Source: JALORV01 sp963775635 (GTDB lineage: Bacteria; Pseudomonadota; Gammaproteobacteria; Burkholderiales; Burkholderiaceae_F). Taken from it: DNA of 64,000 bases. The notes beneath the pieces were generated by a model, which searched no databases, was not told the origin of the DNA, and saw nothing but the letters and a program-made list of their open reading frames with translations. The translations under genes were made by a program, and so were the position numbers. The DNA lies in contig CAVZJO010000013.1 of the NCBI GenBank assembly GCA_963775635.1, forward strand, positions 124,001 to 188,000. The letters run 5' to 3'. Shown here piece after piece: positions 26,318 through 33,779 of the stretch; position 1 is the first letter of the stretch; each line of letters begins with the position of its first letter.

Positions 26318-28135
26318 TCAGTCGTGAGCCGGGCGGGCGGAGTCGTCGACGTCGATGTACTTGAAGAAATCGCGCATGAAAGGATGGCGCCGGTAGCCGA
26401 CGACCCATGGGTGGGTCAGATCGGTACGGAAGCGGTGACCATGCAGCTTATAAGGCGTGTAGGCGGCGAAGTATTTCTTCATCTCGCGCATGATCGCAAG
26501 GCGTTCGGGGCCGTCGGGCAGCGAGCGTTGCTGCTCGAACAGTGCGTCGAAGGACTTCATCGAGAACCGCGCCGGGTTCTGGCTGGGCGCATACGGCGTG
26601 TACGCGAGCCCGAGGAAGGTTTCGCTGTCGGGCACAGTGGCGCTCCACGCCACGCCCCACATCATCAGCTTGCCGTTACGCGAGGCCTTCAACTGTTCCG
26701 GCCACTGGCCCATCGTGAACCTCATCCGCACGCCGATCGCCTCGGTGCTCTTCTTCCACAACTCGTTGTACTGGCGCGAGAGCGAGTCCGACTGGCTGGC
26801 GTAATCGAGTTCGAGCGGCGAGCCGTCGGGATTCTCGCGCCAGCCATCGCCGTCGCGGTCGATGTAGCCGAAGGTGTCGAGCAGTGCCTTCGCGCGAGCG
26901 ACATCGTAGGTGGCGGCATCGGTCAAGAAGTCCGGGTCGTAGCCGAAAGTCAGCGGTGGGGCCGGCGACGACGCGGGAATCATCTGGTTTTTGCGGATCA
27001 GTCGGATCTCCTGTCCCTGGTCGTAGGCGAGTGACAGCGCGCGCCGCAGCGCCACCTTCTCCGGTGTGTAGCCGCCGACGACCGGGTTCTCCATGTTGAA
27101 GTAAGTGACGACGATATCGACCAGCGGGATGCGGTCCATCTCGACGCCGGCTTTGCGCAGGTTGGGCGCGAGCCGCCCGTTCGGAATTGCGATCTGCACG
27201 AACTCGGGCGGAACGCCCTCGAGCATGTCGTACTGACCGTTCAGAAACGACAGCCAGCGCGGCTGACTTTCGTCGATGACGTCGACCTCGACGCGGTCGA
27301 CCATCGGCAGCTTGCGCCCCTTCAATCGCTTGAGGATCGCCTGCGAGCGAGCGTCATCGGCCGGAGGCTCGGCATCGAAGATGTCCTCGCGGTAGGTCGG
27401 GTTGCGCTCAAGTACGATTTTGGACGAGCGCTTCCATTCGGCGAGGCGAAATGGCCCGGTGCCGACCGGGTGCGCCATGATGTCCTTGTCGTAATACTCG
27501 ACTACTTCGCGCGCGGTCGCGCCGAGAATCGACGGGTCGGTGAAGTTGTAGATGAAGCGCGGATCGCTCTTGCCGATTCTGACCTGAAACGTGTAGCGGT
27601 CGAGCGCGCGCAGGCCCTCGATCTCCCGGTCGTAGTCGAAACGGCCGGTTTTCAGCGCTTCCTTGCGCAGTTCCTCCGTGCCGAGGATCTCGGATGGCGC
27701 GAGGCTGGGATAAGTCGGCGACTTCCAGCGCGGATCGAAGACGCGCTTCCACGCGTAGACGAAGTCCTGCGCCACCAGTTCACGCCTGACTCCCTTGAAA
27801 ACCGGGTCGTCCTGGAAGTAAATGCCAGGCTTCAGCCGGATGGTGAACGTACGGTAATCGTCCGACACTTCCGGCATCGCGGCCGCCACGTTGGGCCTGA
27901 GCTTGGCCGGACGCGCGAGGTAATCGTAGGTCAGCGGCGCGTCGAAGATATTGCGGTTGATCGTGCGCGAATAAATGTCCGACACCTGCGCCGGATCGAA
28001 GCCGGTCTCGGCGGTATTGAAGGCGTAGCGGAAGACCTTCTGCCCGCTGCTTGACGCCGTGGCCTTGCGACCGGGCGATGCGACGGCTCGCGCCGCCGCG
28101 GCGGCAGCGAGTCCGAGAAAGATGCGCCGCTTCAT
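26318..28135 (-). CDS. ABC peptide substrate-binding protein E
   Basis: This intact 605-residue family 5 extracellular solute-binding protein would deliver peptides or related solutes to the permease pair encoded at 35.7-37.7 kb. The N-terminus M-K-R-R-I-F-L-G followed by an alanine-rich stretch is a twin-arginine-type signal. Family landmarks are AETGFDPAQVSDIYSR, HPVGTGPFRLAEWKRSSKIVLERNP, RWLSFLNGQYDML, VTYFNMENPVVGGYTPEKVALRRAL and a calcium-loop-like DRDGDGWRENPDG. Its ATG overlaps the stop of a short relic (ATGA), and its stop lies 8 bases before the next receptor. Ligand specificity cannot be inferred. Confidence 0.87.
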   Translation of the reverse strand: MKRRIFLGLAAAAAARAVASPGRKATASSSGQKVFRYAFNTAETGFDPAQVSDIYSRTINRNIFDAPLTYDYLARPAKLRPNVAAAMPEVSDDYRTFTIRLKPGIYFQDDPVFKGVRRELVAQDFVYAWKRVFDPRWKSPTYPSLAPSEILGTEELRKEALKTGRFDYDREIEGLRALDRYTFQVRIGKSDPRFIYNFTDPSILGATAREVVEYYDKDIMAHPVGTGPFRLAEWKRSSKIVLERNPTYREDIFDAEPPADDARSQAILKRLKGRKLPMVDRVEVDVIDESQPRWLSFLNGQYDMLEGVPPEFVQIAIPNGRLAPNLRKAGVEMDRIPLVDIVVTYFNMENPVVGGYTPEKVALRRALSLAYDQGQEIRLIRKNQMIPASSPAPPLTFGYDPDFLTDAATYDVARAKALLDTFGYIDRDGDGWRENPDGSPLELDYASQSDSLSRQYNELWKKSTEAIGVRMRFTMGQWPEQLKASRNGKLMMWGVAWSATVPDSETFLGLAYTPYAPSQNPARFSMKSFDALFEQQRSLPDGPERLAIMREMKKYFAAYTPYKLHGHRFRTDLTHPWVVGYRRHPFMRDFFKYIDVDDSARPAHD

Positions 28136-28242
28136 TTTCGGGTCTCCTCAGCCTGCGCCACGGCGTCGATGTACGGCGGGCGTCGAAAGCCGCTCAGCCA
28201 CGGCCAGGTCAGGTGCGGTGCACGCTGCTGAAACCCGGCCAT
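28132..28242 (-). pseudogene. C-terminal relic of a seventh receptor gene
   Basis: Between receptors D and E lies a 36-codon frame starting ATGGCCGGG. Its core, H-L-T-W-P-W-L-S-G-F-R-R-P-P-Y-I-D, matches the C-terminal end of the array receptors (compare D-L-A-W-P-W-V-A-G-Y-R-R-P-P-Y in receptor C and D-L-A-W-P-W-L-I-G-F-R-R in receptor B). About seven residues between P-P-Y and I-D are missing relative to receptor C. Its TGA overlaps the start of receptor E, the junction type seen between intact receptors. I read it as the surviving tail of a receptor copy removed by deletion. It may still be translated and provide coupling. Confidence 0.65.
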
Positions 28243-28246
28243 AAAT

Positions 28247-30124
28247 TCAGGCGAGGTCACGGTTGCGCAGGTCCCCGTCGATGTCGATCCACTTGAACGC
28301 GTCGCGCGAATAGGGATGGCGCCGGTAGCCGATGACCCACGGATGAATGAACGCATTGAGGATGCGGTGACCGTGAAACTTGTACGGCATGTACGCAACG
28401 TAGAGTCGCTTCAACTCTCGCAATATCGCCATCCGCTCCGGACCGTCCTGCAACTGCTTCTGCGCGAGGAACAGCCGGTCGTACTCCGCATGCTGGAAGC
28501 GTGCGTAGTTGGCCGCTCCCTTGTTCGGACCGTAGCCGAGGTCGAAGAAAGTCTCGCCGTCCGGGACAGCCGCGCTCCAACCAAGCGCCCACATCATCAG
28601 CTTGCCACTACGCGCCGCCTTGGCCTGCTCGGGCCATTGACCTTGTTTGAACTCGACCTTGATTCCAATTGCATCGAGGCTGCCTTTCCAGAGCTCATTC
28701 GACGCACGCGAGAACTGGTCGGTCTGCGTCGAAAACTCGAGAACCAGCGGCGTGCCGTCGGGTTGTTCGCGCCAGCCATCGCCGTCGCGGTCGACGTAGC
28801 CCAGCGTGTCCAGCAATGCCCTCGCCCTCGCACGATCGAAGGCGCTCATGTCGCTGATAAACGTCGGGTCATAGCCGTACGCACTCGGCGGGACCGGCGA
28901 TTGAGCCACGACCAATTGCCCACGGCGAAGTTCGCGGATTTCGCGCTGGATGTCGTAGCCGAGAGTGATCGCCCGACGGAGTCCGACTCGCTCCGGCGTG
29001 TAACCCCCGACCACCGGATGCTCCATGTTGAAGTAGGTGATGACGATGTCCGCGTTCACCAGGCGATCAAGCTGGATGCCGCGCTTGGCGAGGGCCGGAG
29101 ACATGCGACCCTGCGGCGCCGCGGTATTCAGCAGTTCTCCTGGCGAACCGACATCCAGACTGCCGTTGAGGAAGGCGAGCCACTGTGGTTGGGTTTCCGC
29201 GATGATCGCGATTTCCACGCGATCGACGAACGGAACTCGATTCCCGGCGAGTTGAGCCGCCGCGGCGATTCCGCGCGCATCGTCCGCTGGTGGGCTTGCC
29301 TGGTAGCGCTCCTCCCTGAAAGTCGGGTTGCGCTCGAGAACGATCTTGGACGCGCGGCGCCACTGCGCCAGTCGAAAGGGACCGGTGCCGACCGGCCGGC
29401 CCATCAGTTCATTTTCGCTGACCGACTCCACGACCTCCCGTGCGACGCCGCCGAAAAAGTTCGCGGTCGTGAAATTGTGGATGAAGCGCGGATCGGGGTC
29501 CGCAAGTCGGACCTGGAAAACGTAACGGTCGACGACCCGGGCGCCTTCGACTTGGCGGTCGTAGTCGAAGCGGCCGGTCGTTTCGGCCTGCTTGCGCAGC
29601 TCTTCAAGCCCCAGCGGCTTTGACTTCTGCAGGTAGGAGTAGTGCGGGCTCTTGAAGCGCGGGTCGAATACGCGTTTGAACTGGTAAACGCAGTCGGCGG
29701 CAACAAGTTCCCGCGGCTTGCCCTTAAAGGCAGGGTCGTCCTGGAAGTAGATGCCGGGGCGCAGCCTGACGGTGAATGTGCGGAAGTCATCCGACACCTC
29801 AGGCATGGCGGCTGCGGTGCGCAGCCGCAACTCGACCGGTCGTGCCAGGAAGTCGTATTGCAGCGGCGCCTCGAAGATGTGCGGTATCACGGTGTTCGAG
29901 TACAGATCAGAGACCTGCGCCGGGTCGAAACCCGTTTCCGCTGCCGGAAAGGACCAGTGCAGGACCTTGGGCTGTGCGACCAGTTGGGCGATCGTTCGTG
30001 TCGGCAGCGCGGCGAGCGCGGCCGTTGTGGCGCTCGATCCCAGCAGGAACTCGCGCCGGGTAACCGGAGGCGCTTTGAGCGCCTCGGATTCGATACCACG
30101 TGGCAAATCGACATGTGCCTTCAT
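28247..30124 (-). CDS. ABC peptide substrate-binding protein D
   Basis: This intact 625-residue solute-binding protein has the clearest Tat signal of the array, V-T-R-R-E-F-L-L-G-S-S followed by an alanine-rich hydrophobic stretch. Start ATG 30124 was chosen because it places the signal near the N-terminus; the frame stays open upstream into receptor C. Landmarks are AETGFDPAQVSDLYSN, RPVGTGPFRLAQWRRASKIVLERNP, NMEHPVVGGYTPERVGLRRAI and DRDGDGWREQPDG. It diverges from the others in having S-V-S-E-N-E in place of the Y-D/Y-G-D segment before the R-P-V-G-T-G motif. It starts 5 bases after the stop of receptor C. Confidence 0.87.
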   Translation of the reverse strand: MKAHVDLPRGIESEALKAPPVTRREFLLGSSATTAALAALPTRTIAQLVAQPKVLHWSFPAAETGFDPAQVSDLYSNTVIPHIFEAPLQYDFLARPVELRLRTAAAMPEVSDDFRTFTVRLRPGIYFQDDPAFKGKPRELVAADCVYQFKRVFDPRFKSPHYSYLQKSKPLGLEELRKQAETTGRFDYDRQVEGARVVDRYVFQVRLADPDPRFIHNFTTANFFGGVAREVVESVSENELMGRPVGTGPFRLAQWRRASKIVLERNPTFREERYQASPPADDARGIAAAAQLAGNRVPFVDRVEIAIIAETQPQWLAFLNGSLDVGSPGELLNTAAPQGRMSPALAKRGIQLDRLVNADIVITYFNMEHPVVGGYTPERVGLRRAITLGYDIQREIRELRRGQLVVAQSPVPPSAYGYDPTFISDMSAFDRARARALLDTLGYVDRDGDGWREQPDGTPLVLEFSTQTDQFSRASNELWKGSLDAIGIKVEFKQGQWPEQAKAARSGKLMMWALGWSAAVPDGETFFDLGYGPNKGAANYARFQHAEYDRLFLAQKQLQDGPERMAILRELKRLYVAYMPYKFHGHRILNAFIHPWVIGYRRHPYSRDAFKWIDIDGDLRNRDLA

Positions 30125-30129
30125 GACTC

Positions 30130-31959
30130 TCAGCCCGCCTTCTGCTGTTGTGAAGCGTCGATGTCGATGTAGGCCCACCACGACAGCCAGTAGGGTGGGC
30201 GGCGATAACCCGCTACCCATGGCCATGCCAGATCGGTGTGGATCCGGTGCACGCCATGATGGTATGGAGCATAGGCCGCCAGCATCCGCTTGCCCTCATA
30301 GAAAAGCTGTTGCCGCTCGGGGCCGTCGGGGATCACGCTCATGCGGTCGTACAGTGCATCGAACTGCTTGTTTGAGAAGCGGGCAAGGTTCTGTCCGCCT
30401 TTGTGTACCGTCGCACCCTTGTCGAAAGATGGCTGCCCGTCGGGCGATGCCGCGGACGAGCCGACGCGCCAGACCATGTACTTGCCCGTGCGCACGTTCT
30501 TCAGGTTTTCCGGCCACTTCGCCTGCCTGAAGTCACTGCGGAGTCCGACGGCCGCCAGGTCCTTGCGTTGCAGTTCGTCGAGTCGGCGCGACGCTTGGTC
30601 CGGCTGCGTCGAGATCTCGATGACGAGCGGCGACCCGTCGGGCTGTTCACGCCAGCCGTCGCCATCTTGGTCGACGTAACCGTACAGATCGAGCAGCGCG
30701 CGCGCGCGCGCCGGGTGGTAACCGTCGCCCTTGAATGCCGGGTCGTACCCGGTCGTGTTGGGCATCAGTCCCGATTGCGCGGGTATCGCCTGGCCTTTGC
30801 GCTCGATACGGATTTCCTGCTCGACGTTGCTCGCGAGTGAAATAGCGCGCCTGAGCGCGACACGTTCCGGCTCGTACCCACCGACCGCCGCGTTTTCCAT
30901 GTTGAAGACGGTTACCGTGATGTCGGATGCGAGCGTCCGATAGACTTGGATCCCCTGACGCGCCAGATTGGGTGCCAGCTTGTTGTTGGGTATGGCCAGG
31001 TTGATGAACTCGTTCGAAAGACGCTCCATGATGTCCTGCTGCTTCTGCAGGAACGCCAGCCAGCGCGGCTGCTGCTCATCGATGATGGAAATCTCCACCC
31101 GGTCGATCATCGGCAGCCTGCGGCCCTTGAATCTCGCCTGCATCTTCTGCCCTTCGGCATCATCCGCACTCGGCTCGCAGTCGTAGGCCACGTCGCGATA
31201 TCCGAGGTTGCGCCCGAGAACGATCTTCGATGAACGTCGCCACTCGATCAGCCGGAATGGCCCGGTGCCGACCGGATGAGCGGCAATGTCGTCGCCATAG
31301 GCTTCGATCACTTCGCGCGCGACGGCGCCCGACAGGTCACCCCCGGTGGCGACGAGCTGGATGAAGCGCGGCTGCGGATTTTCCAGCCTGAACCGTAACG
31401 TGTAGCGGTCCAATGCGCGCATGCCTTCGACTTCGGTGTCGTAGTCGAACGGCTTCTTTTCCTTGATCGCGGCGTCGCGCAGCGCTGCCAGCCCGATCAG
31501 CCTGAGATCGTTGTAGGTGGCGAATGCCGGAGCCTTCCAGCGCGGATCGTAGAACCGCTTCCACGAGTAGACATAGTCCTGCGCGACCAGCTCGCGCTTG
31601 ACGCCTTTGAAGACCGGGTCATCCTGGAAGTAGATGCCCGGTTTCAGACGTACCGTCCATGTACGGAAGTCCGGCGAAACATCGGGCGGGCCGGCGGCGG
31701 TGCACGGGATGATCCTGAACGGCCGCGCCAAGTGGTCGTAGTCGTACAGGTTGTCGAAGATGTGTGCCGTGACCATGCGCGAATACAGGTCGACCAGCTG
31801 CACGGGGTCCATTCCGGTCTCCGCAACCGGAAACGCATAGCGCAGCACCTTTGGCAAGGTCGACTGGCCGTGCGCGAGCGGTGCCAGGCCGAGCGGAGCG
31901 GCCGCCAGCGCCTTCAACGCGACACGGCGGCGGGGGTGGGTCGGATCGCGATCGTTCAT
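30130..31959 (-). CDS. ABC peptide substrate-binding protein C
   Basis: This intact 609-residue receptor starts at ATG 31959, overlapping the stop of receptor B (ATGA). The signal P-R-R-R-V-A-L-K-A-L-A-A-A-P-L-G-L carries twin arginines. Landmarks are AETGMDPVQLVDLYSR (Met replaces the usual Phe), HPVGTGPFRLIEWRRSSKIVLGRN, NMENAAVGGYEPERVALRRAI and DQDGDGWREQPDG, where Gln replaces Arg in the acidic loop. With receptor B it forms a closer pair: both have L-Y-D-Y-D-[HY]-L-A-R-P near the N-terminus, G-Y-E-P in the middle and P-A-Q-S-G-L-M-P, suggesting a recent duplication between them. Confidence 0.87.
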   Translation of the reverse strand: MNDRDPTHPRRRVALKALAAAPLGLAPLAHGQSTLPKVLRYAFPVAETGMDPVQLVDLYSRMVTAHIFDNLYDYDHLARPFRIIPCTAAGPPDVSPDFRTWTVRLKPGIYFQDDPVFKGVKRELVAQDYVYSWKRFYDPRWKAPAFATYNDLRLIGLAALRDAAIKEKKPFDYDTEVEGMRALDRYTLRFRLENPQPRFIQLVATGGDLSGAVAREVIEAYGDDIAAHPVGTGPFRLIEWRRSSKIVLGRNLGYRDVAYDCEPSADDAEGQKMQARFKGRRLPMIDRVEISIIDEQQPRWLAFLQKQQDIMERLSNEFINLAIPNNKLAPNLARQGIQVYRTLASDITVTVFNMENAAVGGYEPERVALRRAISLASNVEQEIRIERKGQAIPAQSGLMPNTTGYDPAFKGDGYHPARARALLDLYGYVDQDGDGWREQPDGSPLVIEISTQPDQASRRLDELQRKDLAAVGLRSDFRQAKWPENLKNVRTGKYMVWRVGSSAASPDGQPSFDKGATVHKGGQNLARFSNKQFDALYDRMSVIPDGPERQQLFYEGKRMLAAYAPYHHGVHRIHTDLAWPWVAGYRRPPYWLSWWAYIDIDASQQQKAG

Positions 31960-33779
31960 GACTGGTGCAAACTCGTGTCGATATCGACGTACTGCCAGAA
32001 GTTCTGCGAATACAGCTGGCGCCGAAAACCGATCAGCCACGGCCAGGCGAGGTCGGTCAGGATGCGGTGCACGTGGAAGCGATAGGGGGCGTCGACCGCC
32101 AGCATGCGCTTGGCCTCGTAGAACAGCCGCTCGCGTTCCGGACCATCGGGCAGGCCGCGGATCTGTTCGTAGATCGCGTCGTAGCGCTTGTTCGAATAGC
32201 GCGCGAAGTTCTGCCCGCCAAAGTGCACGGTCGCGCCCCGGTCCAGCGACGCCTGTCCATCGGGGGCGGCGGCCGAATTGCCGAGGTTCCATACCATCAG
32301 CTTGCCGGCGCGCCCGTTTTTCAGGTTCTCCGGCCATTTGGCCGACCGGAACTCGATGCGGATGCCGAGCGCGGCGAGGTCCTTGCGGCGCAGTTCATCC
32401 CGCTGCCGCGCGCGCTGATCGGGAGTCGTCGACCAGGCGAGGACAAGTGGTGCGCCGTCCGGCTGCTCGCGCCAGCCGTCGCCGTCGCGATCGATGTAGC
32501 CGTACATATCGAGCAACGCCTTGGCGCGCGGAAGGTCATGACGCGCGGTGTCGTTGAGAAAGCCGGAGTCATAGCCGACCGTGTGCGGCATCAGGCCCGA
32601 CTGCGCCGGGACCGCCTGGCCGCGCCAGTAAAGGCGGATCTCCTGGTCGACATCGATCGCGAGACCGATCGCCCGCCGCAGCGCGACTTTGTGCGGTTCA
32701 TAGCCGCCAACTACCGGATCCTGCATGTTGAAGTAGGTATAGGTCACGTCGGCATTCAGGGTGCGCCACATCTGGATGTGCTGGCGCGCCAGGCTGGGTG
32801 CCAGTTTGCCGTTGGGCACCGCGATGTTGACGAAGTCCCACGGCAGGCGCTCCAGCAAGTCCTGCTGCTTGTTCAGGAACGCGAGCCAGCGCGGCTGGGT
32901 TTCTTCGATGATCGAGATCTCGACGCGATCGACCATTGGCAGTGTGCGGCCCTTGAAACGCTTCAGCAATGCCTGCCCTTCGAGGTCGTCCGCGGCCGGT
33001 TCGGCGTCATAGACCACGTGACGATAGGTGGGGTTCCGCACCAGGAAGATCTTCGAGGACCTTCTCCAGTCGGCAAGGCGGAACGGCCCGGTCCCGATCG
33101 GATGGCCGGGAATCGCATCTCCATAGGCCTCGACCACCTCGCGACAGAGCGCACCATACAGATCGCCGGTGGCGAGCGTCTGGATCAGCCTCGGCAGCGG
33201 TCGCTCGACCCGGAAGCGGATCGTGTAGCGGTTCAGCGCGCGCAACCCCTCGACGGGTTGGTCGTAGTCAAAAGGTCGCTTGTTCTTCAACGCATCGTCG
33301 CGCAATGCGGCCATGCCGAGAAAGCGCGCTTCGGCCAGCGTTGCGTAGGTCGGCGCCTTCCAGCGCGGATCGAAGAAGCGCTTCAGCGAATAGACGTAGT
33401 CCTCGGCGACTAACTCGCGCGGCTTGCCCTGGAAGACCGGATCGTCCTGGAAGAAGATGCCGGGCTGGATGCGCACAGTCCAGATGCGAAAATCGTCGGA
33501 CACTTCCGGCATGCCGTCCGCCGTATTCGGAACGATGCGGTACGGCCTTGCCAGATAGTCGTAGTCGTACAGTCCGTCGACGATGTGCGAGATGACGATG
33601 CGCGAATAGATGTCGTTGACCTGCGCGGGGTCGAACCCGGTCTCCGACACCTCGAAGGCGTAGCGCAGCGTCTTGACCGGCGCCGCCTGCGCGGCGCCCG
33701 CCTGCGGCAGTCCCAGTGAGGCAAGGGCCGCTGCCTGCAGCGCAGTCCGGCGGCCGGGCGATTGCGGAGCGCCGTCCAT
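31956..33779 (-). CDS. ABC peptide substrate-binding protein B
   Basis: This intact 607-residue receptor starts at ATG 33779, overlapping the stop of receptor A (ATGA). The N-terminus P-G-R-R-T-A-L-Q-A-A-A-L-A-S-L-G-L is a twin-arginine-like signal. Landmarks are SETGFDPAQVNDIYSR, HPIGTGPFRLADWRRSSKIFLVRNP, NMQDPVVGGYEPHKVALRRAI and DRDGDGWREQPDG. It shares several subfamily features with receptor C (K-Q-Q-D-L/I-x-E-R-L, P-A-Q-S-G-L-M-P-x-T-x-G-Y-D). As in all members, the ligand is unknown; di- or oligopeptides, or other solutes taken up by DppA-like proteins, are possible. Confidence 0.87.
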   Translation of the reverse strand: MDGAPQSPGRRTALQAAALASLGLPQAGAAQAAPVKTLRYAFEVSETGFDPAQVNDIYSRIVISHIVDGLYDYDYLARPYRIVPNTADGMPEVSDDFRIWTVRIQPGIFFQDDPVFQGKPRELVAEDYVYSLKRFFDPRWKAPTYATLAEARFLGMAALRDDALKNKRPFDYDQPVEGLRALNRYTIRFRVERPLPRLIQTLATGDLYGALCREVVEAYGDAIPGHPIGTGPFRLADWRRSSKIFLVRNPTYRHVVYDAEPAADDLEGQALLKRFKGRTLPMVDRVEISIIEETQPRWLAFLNKQQDLLERLPWDFVNIAVPNGKLAPSLARQHIQMWRTLNADVTYTYFNMQDPVVGGYEPHKVALRRAIGLAIDVDQEIRLYWRGQAVPAQSGLMPHTVGYDSGFLNDTARHDLPRAKALLDMYGYIDRDGDGWREQPDGAPLVLAWSTTPDQRARQRDELRRKDLAALGIRIEFRSAKWPENLKNGRAGKLMVWNLGNSAAAPDGQASLDRGATVHFGGQNFARYSNKRYDAIYEQIRGLPDGPERERLFYEAKRMLAVDAPYRFHVHRILTDLAWPWLIGFRRQLYSQNFWQYVDIDTSLHQS

